The notes below the pieces were generated by a model that was not told the origin of the DNA, searched no databases, and saw only the letters and a list, made by a program, of their open reading frames with translations. DNA of 64,000 nt from positions 69,960 to 133,959 of the forward strand of contig CAWCLK010000054.1 in the NCBI GenBank assembly GCA_963796225.1, in the 5' to 3' direction. Below, in pieces: positions 34,242 to 43,575 of this stretch. Numbering within the stretch: the stretch's first letter is position 1; each line of letters starts with the position of its first letter. The DNA comes from CAWCLK01 sp963796225. GTDB lineage: Bacteria; Actinomycetota; Nitriliruptoria; Nitriliruptorales; Nitriliruptoraceae. Both the position numbers and the translations under genes were made by a program.

Positions 34242-37087
34242 ACGCGCTCGACCTCCACCGTCTCGTAGGCCTCGAAGACGTCGCCTTCCTTGACGTCCTG
34301 GAACTTGTTCAGGCCGATGCCGCACTCGAAGCCCTCGCGGACCTCGGCGGCGTCGTCCTTGAACCGCTTCAGCGACGACATGGTGTCCTCGGCGACGACG
34401 ACGCCGTCGCGGATGACCCGCACGCCGGCCTCGCGCTTGACCACGCCGCGCGTGACCATGCAACCGAACACGAACCCGATCTTCGGGACCTTGAAGACCT
34501 CGCGCACCTCGGCCTCGCCGATGATGTCCTCGCGGAACTCGGGGCCCAGCAGGCCCTTCACCGCGCGCTCGATGTCCTCGAGTGCCTCGTAGATGATCTT
34601 GTAGAGCCGCACGTCCACGCCGGAGCGCTCGATGGCCTCGCGGGCCTTGGCGCCGGGGCGGACGTTGAAGCCGATGATGATGCCGTCGGAGACCTCGGCG
34701 AGGCCGACGTCGGACTCGTTGATGGCACCGACGCCCTTGCCGACCACGCGGATCTTGACCTCGTCGAGGTCCATCTTGGACAGCGCGTCCTCCAGGGCCT
34801 CGGCGGACCCGGACACGTCGGCCTTGATGAGGACGTTGAGGACCTCCTTCTCGCCCTCCTTGACCTCGGCCGTGAGCTCCTCGAGCGTCTTCGGTCGGGC
34901 CTGGGAGGCGAGCTCGGCACGCCGCTCGCGGGTGGCGCGGCGTTCGGCCACGTCGCGGGCGAAGCGTTCCTCGGTGACGACGCGGAACTCGTCGCCGGCC
35001 TCGGGGACCTCGTTGAGGCCGAGCACCTGGACCGGACGGGCCGGTTCGGCCTCGTCGACCTGGTTGCCCTGCTCGTCGAACATGGCGCGGATGCGGCCGT
35101 CGGCCGTGCCCGCCACGAGGATGTCCCCGCGGCGCAGCGTCCCGGCCTGCACCAGGACGGTGGCCACGGAACCGCGGCCCTTGTCCAGGTGCGCCTCGAC
35201 GACGCGACCGCGGGCGTCCTTGTCCGGGTTGGCCTTCAGCTCGAGCAGGTCGGCCTGCAGCAGCACGACCTCGAGCAGGTCGTCGAGTCCCTCGCGCCGC
35301 AACGCGGAGACCGGCACGGACGGCACCTCGCCGCCGTACTCCTCGACCACGACCTCGTGCTCGGCGAGCTGGCCCTTGACCTTGTCCGGGTTGGCGCCCT
35401 CGACGTCCATCTTGTTGATGGCGACGACGATCGGGACCCCGGCCGCCTTCGCGTGCTGGATGGCCTCGATGGTCTGGGGCATCACGCCGTCGTTGGCCGC
35501 GACCACCAGGATGACGATGTCGGTCACGTCCGCCCCGCGGGCACGCATCGCCGTGAAGGCCGCGTGACCCGGGGTGTCGATGAACGTGATCCTGCGGTCG
35601 TCCTTGGTGATCTGGTACGCGCCGATGTGCTGGGTGATGCCGCCGGCCTCGCCGGAGACGACGTCGGTCTGCCGGATGGCGTCGAGCAGCAGGGTCTTGC
35701 CGTGGTCGACGTGGCCCATGACCGTGATGACCGGGGGCCGGGGCTGGAGGTTCTCCTCGGCCTCGGGCTCCTCGATGCCGAACTCGGCCTCCTCCTGGGA
35801 CATGAAGTAGACGTCGAAGCCCAGCTCCGCGCCCAGGATCTCGAGGGTGTCGTCCGGCAGCGTCTGCTGCACGGTCGCCATCTCGCCCATCTCGAACAGC
35901 TTCTTGACCAGCGCCGCACCGGGCACGCCGAGCTTGTCGGCGAGCTCGCCCACGGTCACGCCGGGCAGCACCTCGACGCGGTCGGTCTCGATGAGCTCCT
36001 CGATCGGGACGTCGCGACGGCGCGGTCCGCGCTGCAGCTCCTGCTCCTGCGGGGAGGTCTTCTCCTTGCGGCGACGCTTGCCACGGGGCGGGCCGCCACC
36101 GGGACCACCGGGGCCACCGCCACCGGGGCCACCGCCGGGCCCACCGGGGCCGCCGCCGGGACCACCACGACCGGGGGCCTGGCGGTAGGGGGAACCGGGC
36201 GGGCCGCCACCGGGGCGTCCGCCACCGGGACCACCACGACCACCGCCGGGACCACCGCGACCGCCACCGGGACCACCCGGGCCACCGGGACCACGACCGC
36301 GCGCCGGCTGGGCCGGCTGCTGCGGACGGGCGGGCGCCTTGCGCAGCGGCGGCGGGATGTGCCGCTTGCCCGAGCCCTCCTTGGGCAGGTTGATCTCGGG
36401 GCCGCGAGCGGCGGGCTCGTCGGCCGAGGTCGACCCGGGCGCGGTGCCGGCAGGACCGCCGGGACGCATCGGGCGCAGCGGCACCTCACCGCGGACCAGC
36501 CGCGGGGGCGGGGCACCGGGCATGCGCCGTGCGCCGCCGGCCTCGCCACCGCCCTCGTCGGGTGTGCCGGACGCCGGTGGCGCCCCCGCCGGCGGGGCGG
36601 GGGTCGACGGCGTGGCCGAGCCGTCCGAGGCCGCGGGGGCCTCGGTGCTGGCCGCCGGGGCCTGTGGCTGCTCGGTCTCGGCGGGGGTCGAGGACGCATC
36701 GTCCTCGCCCTCGTCCGACGACGGGGCCTCGGGGGCCGGCGCAGCCGACGCGGCAGCCTGGGCGCGCTCGGCCTCCTCCTGCTGCCTGCGCAGGTGGGGC
36801 GGCAGGACCTTGGCAGCCTTCTTGGTGTCGGGCGCCTGGGCCTTCTCGGCCATCTGGCGGTAGCGCTCGAGTTCCTCGCGCTCCTTCGCCTTCTTGGCCT
36901 CCTCCTCGGCCTTCCGCTCGGCCTCGGACTTGCCGAGGGACTCGCGGAACCGCTGGGCCTCGCCCGCGGTGATGGACGAGGAGTGGCTCTTGGCGTCGAC
37001 GCCGAGCTCCTCGAGGCGCCGCAGGACGTCCCGGTTCTCGAGACCGGACTCCTTGGCGAGCTCGTAGACGCGGACCTTGTTGCTCAC
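34238..37087 (-). CDS. infB: Translation initiation factor IF-2
   Basis: 949 residues, the long actinobacterial type. N-terminal IF2N domain (VRVYELAKESGL), a charged Ala/Glu/Lys coiled stretch, then a glycine/proline/arginine-rich linker near residues 260-350 with many GGPGG units, a second IF2N motif (VTVGELADKLGV), the G domain (GHVDHGKT, DTPGHAAF, NKMD), and domains II-IV. It delivers fMet-tRNA to the 30S subunit. GTG 37087 has AAGAGGAG upstream and overlaps the ylxR stop (GTGA). The linker is encoded by repetitive GC-rich DNA at about 36085-36310. Confidence 0.95.
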   Translation of the reverse strand: MSNKVRVYELAKESGLENRDVLRRLEELGVDAKSHSSSITAGEAQRFRESLGKSEAERKAEEEAKKAKEREELERYRQMAEKAQAPDTKKAAKVLPPHLRRQQEEAERAQAAASAAPAPEAPSSDEGEDDASSTPAETEQPQAPAASTEAPAASDGSATPSTPAPPAGAPPASGTPDEGGGEAGGARRMPGAPPPRLVRGEVPLRPMRPGGPAGTAPGSTSADEPAARGPEINLPKEGSGKRHIPPPLRKAPARPQQPAQPARGRGPGGPGGPGGGRGGPGGGRGGPGGGRPGGGPPGSPYRQAPGRGGPGGGPGGPGGGPGGGGPGGPGGGPPRGKRRRKEKTSPQEQELQRGPRRRDVPIEELIETDRVEVLPGVTVGELADKLGVPGAALVKKLFEMGEMATVQQTLPDDTLEILGAELGFDVYFMSQEEAEFGIEEPEAEENLQPRPPVITVMGHVDHGKTLLLDAIRQTDVVSGEAGGITQHIGAYQITKDDRRITFIDTPGHAAFTAMRARGADVTDIVILVVAANDGVMPQTIEAIQHAKAAGVPIVVAINKMDVEGANPDKVKGQLAEHEVVVEEYGGEVPSVPVSALRREGLDDLLEVVLLQADLLELKANPDKDARGRVVEAHLDKGRGSVATVLVQAGTLRRGDILVAGTADGRIRAMFDEQGNQVDEAEPARPVQVLGLNEVPEAGDEFRVVTEERFARDVAERRATRERRAELASQARPKTLEELTAEVKEGEKEVLNVLIKADVSGSAEALEDALSKMDLDEVKIRVVGKGVGAINESDVGLAEVSDGIIIGFNVRPGAKAREAIERSGVDVRLYKIIYEALEDIERAVKGLLGPEFREDIIGEAEVREVFKVPKIGFVFGCMVTRGVVKREAGVRVIRDGVVVAEDTMSSLKRFKDDAAEVREGFECGIGLNKFQDVKEGDVFEAYETVEVERV

Positions 37088-37449
37088 GCAGTGTGCTCCT
37101 CTTGGTGCGTGCCATCCGCCGGGCGCGGGCTCGGACACGATGCGAGGGTTCGGGCATCGGCGAGCGCGGTGGTCACCTGGTCGGACCGTTCGGTGCGAAG
37201 TGCGCGGTGCACGGCGCGACCGTCGCGTCGGGCGGCGGCGTCGACACAGTCGGGGTCGGGGCAGACGTACGCACCGCGGCCGGGACGTCGCTGCGCGGGA
37301 TCGAGCCGGACGTGGTCCGAGCTCGCGGCCAGTCGCAGCAACTGGGCCTTGGGGCGGGTTCGTCGGCAACCCACGCACGTGCGCTGGGGGACGGCAGTCA
37401 CACCTGCGTCCGTGTCAGCTGGCACGTCGTGCCGTGGCGCCTGGCGCAC
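37084..37449 (-). CDS. ylxR: YlxR/RnpM family RNA-binding protein
   Basis: 121 residues. RTCVGCRRTRPKAQLLRL is the YlxR/DUF448 signature and GRGAYVCPDPDC the second conserved block. In Bacillus this protein binds RNase P RNA and modulates it. GTG 37449 is supported by AAGGAG at 8 nt. It lies between nusA and infB as usual and its stop overlaps the infB start. Confidence 0.88.
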   Translation of the reverse strand: MRQAPRHDVPADTDAGVTAVPQRTCVGCRRTRPKAQLLRLAASSDHVRLDPAQRRPGRGAYVCPDPDCVDAAARRDGRAVHRALRTERSDQVTTALADARTLASCPSPRPADGTHQEEHTA

Positions 37450-37581
37450 CGATCGTACTCCTTGGCGGGTGGGTTCGTGGTGGTCGAAGCGATGGGGGGT
37501 CTCGGCGGCGCGTCCTGCCAGCGCGGCCTGGTGGGGTCCGGGACCGGATCCGCGTGAGCGGTACCGGCGGACACCGGCCTG

Positions 37582-38736
37582 CTAGGCGTCGGCCTCCGCC
37601 TCGTCGGGTTCCTGCTCCTCGAGGGCGGCGGCGCGGGTGGCCTCCGCCGACTCGTAGGCGGCGGCGATGGCCTGCTCGCCCTCGTCGTTGAGCGGGTTGC
37701 CGAACTCGTCGATGAGGCCCTTCTCGAACGCTTCCTGGAACGCGCGCTGTTCCTCGTCGAACTGGCTCTCGGACTTGATGTCGATGCGCCACCCGGTCAG
37801 CCGTGCCGCCAGGCGGGCGTTCTGGCCCTCGCGGCCGATGGCCAGGGACAGCTGGTAGTCGGGCACGACCACCATGGCGGTGCCGTCCTCCGGGTACAGG
37901 TAGACGTTGGTGACCTTGGCGGGCGAGAGGGCGTTGCCGACGAACTTCTCGGGTTCGTCGGCCCAACGCACGATGTCGATGCGTTCGAGCTCGTCGTTGT
38001 GCAGCTCCTTCTGCACCGCCTTGGCGCGCTGGCCCGCGGGACCCACACAGGCCCCGACCGGGTCGACGTCGCTGTTCTTGGAGGAGACGGCCACCTTGGT
38101 GCGGTGACCGGCCTCACGGGCGATGGCCCGGATCTCGACCGTGCCGTCCTCGATCTCGGGCACCTCGAGCGCGAACATCGCGGCGACGAACCCGGGGTGG
38201 CTGCGCGAGCAGATGATCTGGGCGCGGCGGCTCTCGCGGCGGACCTCGGTGACGATGGCGCGCGCGTGCTGGCCGTGCTCGAGGCGCTCGTTGGGCACCT
38301 GCTCCGAGTACGGCATCAGGGCCTCGGTGCGCCCGAGCTCGATCAGGGTCACGTTGCCCTGGATGGACACGGTGCCGGAGATGACGTCGCCCTCGCGTCC
38401 CACGTACTCGCCGTAGGTCGCCTCGCGCTCGGCCTCGCGGAGGCGCTGGAGGAGCACCTGCTTGGCCGTCTGGGCGACGATGCGCCCGAGGTCCTTGGGC
38501 TCCTCCTTCCACTCGCTGATGACGTTGCCGTCGTCGTCCAGCTCCTGGGCGAAGACGGAGATGTCGCCGCTGGCGCGGTCCACGTGCACGCGGACCTCGT
38601 CCGCCGACAGGCCCGCCGATCGCTTGTACGCCGAGGCGAGCGCCGTCTCGAAGGCCTCCACGACGGTGTGGAAGTCCAGGCCCTTCTCGCGTTCGATCAT
38701 GCGGAGGGCGTCGATGTCGACTCTGTCGGTCTTCAC
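37582..38736 (-). CDS. nusA: Transcription termination/antitermination factor NusA
   Basis: 384 residues. N-terminal RNA polymerase-binding domain (ALRMIEREKGLDFHTVVEAF), S1 domain (GDVISGTVSIQGNVTLIELG), KH1 (DPVGACVGPAGQRAKAVQKEL) and KH2 (LSLAIGREGQNARLAARLTG) in order. It lacks the C-terminal acidic repeats of enterobacterial NusA, normal in actinobacteria, but has an acidic 60-residue tail. It reads intact. Part of the rimP-nusA-ylxR-infB operon. Confidence 0.95.
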   Translation of the reverse strand: MKTDRVDIDALRMIEREKGLDFHTVVEAFETALASAYKRSAGLSADEVRVHVDRASGDISVFAQELDDDGNVISEWKEEPKDLGRIVAQTAKQVLLQRLREAEREATYGEYVGREGDVISGTVSIQGNVTLIELGRTEALMPYSEQVPNERLEHGQHARAIVTEVRRESRRAQIICSRSHPGFVAAMFALEVPEIEDGTVEIRAIAREAGHRTKVAVSSKNSDVDPVGACVGPAGQRAKAVQKELHNDELERIDIVRWADEPEKFVGNALSPAKVTNVYLYPEDGTAMVVVPDYQLSLAIGREGQNARLAARLTGWRIDIKSESQFDEEQRAFQEAFEKGLIDEFGNPLNDEGEQAIAAAYESAEATRAAALEEQEPDEAEADA

Positions 38737-38815
38737 GTCACGGTCCTCGTCGTGGGGGCGGCCGGGGTCATGGAGCCGTCCGGTGCGGGCAGGGGCAGGT
38801 CGGGGCGGGAGGCAG

Positions 38816-39298
38816 TCACCACGGCAGCTGGACCTTCCCGTGGTCGACGTCGTCGATCGGGACGGCGACCTGGTCGCCCTTCACGTCGAGGACGACCACG
38901 TCGTCCTCCGCCGAGACGACGGTGCCGGTGACCTCGCCCGGGGCGTCGGCCGCCGCCGCCTGGGTCCGCTGGATGCGCACGTCCCGGCCGACGTTGCGAG
39001 CGAAGTCACGCAGGCGTCGCAGGGGCCGGTCGGTGCCGGGCGAGGTGACCTCGAGCGTGTAGGCACCGGGCACGACGTCGTCGATGGCGTCCCCGACGGC
39101 GCGGGAGAGCTTGGCGATGCGGTCGATGTCCAGCCCGCCCTCGGCGTCGGCGACGAGCCGCACCACGCGACGATTGCGGGGGCCCTTGACCTCCACGTCC
39201 ACCAGGTCGATGCGCTGCTCGGCGGCCACGGGCTCGGCAAGCGCCGCCAGACGACCGGCGAGGTCGTCCGCGGAGGTGCCCTGGCCCTGGCCCGGCAT
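38816..39298 (-). CDS. rimP: Ribosome maturation factor RimP
   Basis: 160 residues. The N-terminal alpha/beta domain ends in RAVGDAIDDV, followed by YTLEVTSPGTDRPLRR, the diagnostic RimP segment, and an SH3-like C-terminal domain (VTGTVVSAEDDVVVLDV). It assists 30S assembly. ATG 39298 has AAGGA 5 nt upstream; a long in-frame extension further upstream lacks coding features. First gene of the operon ending in the PaaK-like ligase. Confidence 0.92.
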   Translation of the reverse strand: MPGQGQGTSADDLAGRLAALAEPVAAEQRIDLVDVEVKGPRNRRVVRLVADAEGGLDIDRIAKLSRAVGDAIDDVVPGAYTLEVTSPGTDRPLRRLRDFARNVGRDVRIQRTQAAAADAPGEVTGTVVSAEDDVVVLDVKGDQVAVPIDDVDHGKVQLPW

Positions 39299-39507
39299 CG
39301 TGTTCCTTGGTCTCGTGGAGTGTCGTCGCGGTGGTCGGAAGGCCGGCCTCACACCGACGGCCGGCCCGGGAGGGCCGGCCGCGCGTTGAGCGTCCTTCAC
39401 CTCTCGGACGTCCCGGGGGCCGTCCGAACCACCTCGGCCGGTACCTGCACCAGCCTCAACGGCGGAAGCGGGCCCCGTTGGAGCCCACTTCTCGACTGCC
39501 GAGGATA
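39299..39507 (-). promoter_or_regulatory. Leader and promoter region of the rimP-nusA-infB operon
   Basis: No gene. On the minus strand TATCCT (39502-39507) overlaps the mtr stop and is a good -10; the matching -35 is weak. Downstream, between 39340 and 39390, GGCCGGCC occurs three times in inverted-repeat arrangement and can pair in alternative ways, a possible attenuator or NusA autoregulation site. Confidence 0.45.
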
Positions 39508-40941
39508 TCAGAGGCCCTCGGGGGCTGCACCGGGCCCCTCGTCGACCACGTCGGCGGACGTCCCGCCGCCGGGGACCTCGAGCAGGACGTTCTCGACGAC
39601 CTCGCTCAGCGCCGGGTGGATGTAGACGACGCCGCGGGCGACCTCGTCCACCGTCGACTCGAGCGCCATGGCCTGCACCAGCGGCTGGATGACGAGGCTG
39701 GCGTGCGGGCCCATGACGTGCGCCCCGAGCAGCAGGCGCGTGGTCGGGTCCACGAGCACCTTCGCGAACGAGGTCGTGTCCTCCATCGCCCACCCGTACG
39801 CGGTCGAGCCGTACTCGCGGCATGCCACCAGGTACGGCGTGCCGGCCTCGCGCAGCTCACGCTCGGTCGCGCCGACCGAGGCCACCTGGGGCGCCCCGAA
39901 GACCGCACGGGGCACGACCTCGAGGCCCGTGGGCTGCAGGTCCTCGGGATGGCGGATGTTGTGGGCGACGGCCCGCGCCTCGGCGTTGGCGACGTGCTTG
40001 AGGAAGTGGTCGCTGGACAGGTCGCCCAGGGCCCACACGCCCTCGGCGGAGGTGCGCTGGTACGCATCCACGACGGGACGTCCGTCCTCGTCGACCTCGA
40101 TGCCCCCGGCGGCCAGGTCGAGGCTGTCGTGGTTCGCGTCGCGGCCCGTGGCCACCAGCAGCAGGTCGGCGTCGAACAGGCGCGGCTCGCCGTCGACCTC
40201 CGCCTCCAGCACCACCCGGTCCGGCCCGCCGGAGAACCGCCGTGCGGTCGCGCCGGTCACGACGTCGATCCCCCGGTCGCGGTAGCGCGCGGTGACGGCA
40301 TGGCGGACGTCGTCGTCCTCGTGCGTCAGCAGCGAGTCGCCCCGCGTGACGATCGTGACCTCGGTGCCGAGCGCGTGGAACACGTGGCCCATCTCCACGG
40401 CGATGAACCCACCACCGAGGATCAGCAGGCGGTCGGGGCGGGCAGGCAGGCGCATGACGTCGTCGGAGGTGACGTGGGCGACCTCGAGCAACCCCTCGAC
40501 GTCGGGCAGGTGGGGGCGCGACCCGGCAGCCAGCACGATGCGTTCGCCGGTGATGGTGCGGTCGCCGACCTGCAGCGTGCGGGGCGCCACGAAGCGCGCC
40601 ATGTCCTCGAACAGGTCCGTGTTGGGCAGGTCCGCGCGGTAGCGCCGCCCGTTCGCGGCGATGGGGTCGATGCGGCCGAACACCCGGTCCCGGATGGCGG
40701 GCCAGTCGCTGCCCTCGAGCGTGGCGTGCACCCCGTACCGCCCCGCGTGACGCACGGTCTCGGCCACGTCGGCGGTGTAGACGAACATCTTCGAGGGGAT
40801 GCACCCGCGGTTGAGGCAGGTGCCGCCGAAGTCGCCGGGTTCGACGACGGCGATGCGCCAGTCGGCCAGGTCCTCGTCGGGCACGGAGTTGCCCGATCCC
40901 GTCCCGACGATGACGAGGTCGTAGTCGAAGCCGTCGGGCAC
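39508..40941 (-). CDS. mtr: Mycothione reductase
   Basis: 477 residues, pyridine nucleotide-disulfide oxidoreductase. The redox pair is in GGTCLNRGCIPSKM; FAD motif VIVGTGSGNS; NAD(P) motif LILGGGFIAVEMG; C-terminal dimer interface HPALSEVVENVL with the catalytic His-Glu. The N-terminal GTGSGN and SKMFVYTADVAE segments are those of mycothione reductase rather than lipoamide or mercury reductase. This implies mycothiol as the thiol buffer. GTG 40941 is preceded by AAGGA. It reads intact. Confidence 0.88.
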   Translation of the reverse strand: MPDGFDYDLVIVGTGSGNSVPDEDLADWRIAVVEPGDFGGTCLNRGCIPSKMFVYTADVAETVRHAGRYGVHATLEGSDWPAIRDRVFGRIDPIAANGRRYRADLPNTDLFEDMARFVAPRTLQVGDRTITGERIVLAAGSRPHLPDVEGLLEVAHVTSDDVMRLPARPDRLLILGGGFIAVEMGHVFHALGTEVTIVTRGDSLLTHEDDDVRHAVTARYRDRGIDVVTGATARRFSGGPDRVVLEAEVDGEPRLFDADLLLVATGRDANHDSLDLAAGGIEVDEDGRPVVDAYQRTSAEGVWALGDLSSDHFLKHVANAEARAVAHNIRHPEDLQPTGLEVVPRAVFGAPQVASVGATERELREAGTPYLVACREYGSTAYGWAMEDTTSFAKVLVDPTTRLLLGAHVMGPHASLVIQPLVQAMALESTVDEVARGVVYIHPALSEVVENVLLEVPGGGTSADVVDEGPGAAPEGL

Positions 40942-41004
40942 GCGGGCGTCCTTGTCGTCGAGCGGTCGGGCGCGGGCAGGGTGCCAGCCCCGCGGGCGTC
41001 CCGC

Positions 41005-42477
41005 TCAACCGGCGCCGGGGGTTCGGGGCTCCGAGCTCGTGCGGGCGGGGCGCAGCCGGATGGCGAACCGTGCCCCACCGAGGTCGCTGTCCCCCACCGT
41101 CACCTCGGTGCCGTGGCGCTCGGCGACCGACTGCACGGTGGCCAGGCCCATCCCCGTGCCACCGATCCCGCGCTCGACGTCCCGCTCGGCGCGGTAGCCG
41201 TCGTCCAGCACCGCGCCCCGCAGCTCGTGCGGGATCCCGGGCCCGTCGTCGTCGACCCGCAGCTCGACCGTGCTCCCGTCCGACACGGCGGACACCCGGA
41301 TGCGGGCCCCACGGTTCGCGTGGCGGTACTTGATGGCGTTGCCCACGAGGTTCAGCACCGCCTGGCGCAGCAGTGGCTCGCGTCCCTCGACCGTCGGCAT
41401 GTCGTCGTCGACCTCCACACGCGAGCCGGTGGAGGTCAGCTGCTGGTCGAGGATCGACACCACCCAGCGCACGACGGCCCCGAGGTCCACGTCGCCGCCC
41501 TCGGTGTCGTCACCGCCCCGGGCCTCCGCGAGCACCCCGTCGAGGAGCTCGATGGCCCCGAGCGTGTTCTCGTGGATGCGGCCGACCAGCGTGGTGGCCT
41601 CGTCGGCATCGACCTGCTCGTCGAGGATCACCGCCGCGAAGGCCGCGATGGTCGACAGCGGCGCGCGCAGGTCGTGCGCGAGGACGCTGGCGAACCGGTC
41701 GAGCCGGGTCCGGGCGGCCTCGATCTCGGCACGCGCCTGCCGATCGTCGGTGACGTCCTGGGAGATCCCCGTGAGCGCGACCACCCGTCCGCGGTCGTCG
41801 AGCAGGGGGTCGGTCCGCGACACGATCCAGCGCTGGTCACCGTCCGGCCGCACGATCACGTACTCCGAGGTGGCCCCCTGCCGGGTGGACAGCGCCTCGG
41901 TCAGCGCACGCCGGACCTCGTCACGCATGTCCTCGCGCACGGGGGCGAGGTGGTCGCGCAGCGTCCCGGCGAAGGCCAACGGGTCGAGACCGTGGATGCG
42001 GTGCATCTGGTCGCTCCACTGGACCTCGTCGGTCTCGGGTCCCCATCGCCACAGCCCGACCCGCCCGAGCGACTGCAGGTCGCTGAGTCGTTGCTGCGCG
42101 TCGGCCAGCGCGATCTGGGTCTCGATCCGCTCGCCCTGGTCCTGCAGGACGAGCACGACCACCTCGCCGTCCGGTGCGGCCTCGATCTGGACGGGGACGG
42201 TGGATCCGTCCTCGCGCCGCAGGCTCGTCAGCGCCGCGCGCACGTGGATGCCGTCGAGCGCCCGGGTCAGGACCGCCGACCGGTCGGCGGGCACCAGCGC
42301 CTCGGCGGCACGGCGTCCGACCAGCTCGCCCCCGCCGACCCCCACCAACCGGCCCGCAGCCCGGTTGGCACACACGATCTCGCCGTCCCGGTCGACGACG
42401 ACCACCGCGTCCTGCGTGGCGTCCAGGACCGCCTGCACGCCCCGGAGGGTCCACCACTCCACCATGCGCCCGATCAC
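41005..42477 (-). CDS. PAS-domain sensor histidine kinase
   Basis: 490 residues, no membrane segment. Two PAS domains: about residues 12-115 (AVLDATQDAVVVVDRDGEIV) and 135-245 (GRVGLWRWGPETDEVQWSD, a PAS_3-type). HisKA with VLAHDLRAPLS (His 268), then HATPase_c with NLVGNAIKYR, DDDGPGIP and GGTGMGLAT. Family resemblance is to phytochrome/bacteriophytochrome-type output kinases (HDLRAPLS motif). No response regulator is adjacent. Signal unknown; presumably a cytoplasmic ligand or redox state. It is upstream of mtr on the same strand, 63 nt away. Confidence 0.86.
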   Translation of the reverse strand: MIGRMVEWWTLRGVQAVLDATQDAVVVVDRDGEIVCANRAAGRLVGVGGGELVGRRAAEALVPADRSAVLTRALDGIHVRAALTSLRREDGSTVPVQIEAAPDGEVVVLVLQDQGERIETQIALADAQQRLSDLQSLGRVGLWRWGPETDEVQWSDQMHRIHGLDPLAFAGTLRDHLAPVREDMRDEVRRALTEALSTRQGATSEYVIVRPDGDQRWIVSRTDPLLDDRGRVVALTGISQDVTDDRQARAEIEAARTRLDRFASVLAHDLRAPLSTIAAFAAVILDEQVDADEATTLVGRIHENTLGAIELLDGVLAEARGGDDTEGGDVDLGAVVRWVVSILDQQLTSTGSRVEVDDDMPTVEGREPLLRQAVLNLVGNAIKYRHANRGARIRVSAVSDGSTVELRVDDDGPGIPHELRGAVLDDGYRAERDVERGIGGTGMGLATVQSVAERHGTEVTVGDSDLGGARFAIRLRPARTSSEPRTPGAG

Positions 42478-42589
42478 GGCGTGTCCCGGACCCGGGCGGG
42501 CCGTCGGGCCACGCGCCTCGGGGGTGGAGAGTACGTTCCGTCAGCGGGTCGATGTGGGCACAGCGCGCACCAGTGGGATCGGAGCCATC

Positions 42590-42694
42590 GTGTTGCGGAA
42601 GGCCGTGCGGTCGGTCCTCGCCGTCGCGTTCGGGTGGACGGTCGTGACCGCCCTTCCGAGTCTGGCCCGGTACGTGCGGATGCGGGAGATGTGA
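42590..42694 (+). CDS. 34-aa single-helix membrane protein
   Basis: Tiny gene: GTG 42590 preceded by GGAG at 5 nt. One helix (VRSVLAVAFGWTVVTALPSLARYVRMREM in two parts: AVRSVLAVAFGWTVV, then ALPSLARYVRMREM). The pattern of a short helix followed by P-x-x-x-R-Y-x-x-M-x-x-M resembles the actinobacterial DUF6893-type small proteins, which I recall only from general features. It lies opposite the kinase start and converges with the 82-aa gene. Confidence 0.5.
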   Translation: MLRKAVRSVLAVAFGWTVVTALPSLARYVRMREM

Positions 42695-42701
42695 GCGTCC
42701 G

Positions 42702-42950
42702 TCAGCGACGCTGCCGCTGCACCCGCTCCTTGGCGCGCGCCACCAGGTCCTCGGACGAGGGCGGGTTGGTCATCCACGCCCCGACCACCGCGGCGCTGCC
42801 ACGCAGGTGACCGCGCAGGACCTGCACGAAGGCGCGGGCCTCCTCGGACTCGCGCAGGGCCCGCAGGGCGTCCACGACCTCGTCGAAGCCCTCGCTGCCC
42901 GCGCGGGCGCCGATGACGTACCCGACCGCGAACCCGAACAGCGTGCCCAT
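42702..42950 (-). CDS. Small protein with N-terminal glycine-zipper helix
   Basis: 82 residues. MGTLFGFAVGYVIGARAGSEGFDEV is a glycine-zipper membrane helix of the YtxH type common in actinobacteria (shown here as FGFAVGYVIGARAG), followed by an amphipathic C-terminal part. GGAG precedes the ATG. Function unknown; probably a membrane-associated scaffold. Confidence 0.65.
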   Translation of the reverse strand: MGTLFGFAVGYVIGARAGSEGFDEVVDALRALRESEEARAFVQVLRGHLRGSAAVVGAWMTNPPSSEDLVARAKERVQRQRR

Positions 42951-42985
42951 GCTGCACTCCCGGCTGAGTCGTCGTGCCGACCACG

Positions 42986-43501
42986 TCAGTCGTCGACGGG
43001 TGTCCCCTCGACCACCAGGTGGACGCGTACCTCGGGGAACACCTTGAGCATCAGCATCGTAGGCGCGGGCAGGCCGAAGTCGCGGATGTCGAGGCGATGC
43101 GCCCCGGTCACGATCACCGCGTCGTCCTCGAGCCGTTCGAGGTGCAGCTCCCCCTCGACCACCCGCCGCGTCCCGTGGAAGTCGATGGTGCCGCGGGCGA
43201 CGTACAGCCCGGGGTCGGAGCCCTCCACGACCTCGCCGAGCTCGATCCGGGCACGAGGGTGGCGACGGGCGTCCACCCGGCGCTGCAGCTCGGCGTCGTA
43301 GAGGCTGTTGCCGGACGCCAGCGCGTCCAGGCGCAGCTCGAGCCAGCCCGACATCTCGGCGGTCGTGTCGACCTGCCCGTCCACGACGGTGAAGGCGAAC
43401 TCACCCGAGGGTCCGACGCCCTCCCAGGCGATGGGGCCCACGCTGGAGCGCGCCTCGACCACGACGGTCGACCGTTCCGGGTGGATGACGTAGCGCTGCA
43501 C
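42986..43501 (-). CDS. YceI-like lipocalin-fold protein
   Basis: 171 residues. QRYVIHPERSTVVVEARSSVG opens the YceI domain (in part: YVIHPERSTVVVEARSSV), followed by alternating beta strands and the FHGTRRVVEGELHLERL block. Members bind isoprenoid chains in a beta-barrel. There is no signal peptide, and the family's usual export signal is missing, so this copy is probably cytoplasmic. GTG 43501 is chosen because the 23 residues upstream are Pro/Arg-rich and unlike the family. It lies just upstream of ispG on the same strand, an interesting neighbour for an isoprenoid binder. Confidence 0.7.
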   Translation of the reverse strand: MQRYVIHPERSTVVVEARSSVGPIAWEGVGPSGEFAFTVVDGQVDTTAEMSGWLELRLDALASGNSLYDAELQRRVDARRHPRARIELGEVVEGSDPGLYVARGTIDFHGTRRVVEGELHLERLEDDAVIVTGAHRLDIRDFGLPAPTMLMLKVFPEVRVHLVVEGTPVDD

Positions 43502-43575
43502 CGCACACCTTCGCCGACGCGGCGACGATACGCGCCCCGCCCCCGCCGCGGGCGGGGTCGGGTCAGGCAAGGACT

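Noticed and set aside
36085..36310. Possible CRISPR or tandem repeat array
   Set aside because: The repeats are in frame within infB and encode the Gly-rich linker; unit lengths vary.
39299..39507. tRNA gene upstream of rimP, as in some bacteria (metY)
   Set aside because: No acceptor stem, T-loop sequence or CCA end can be found on either strand.
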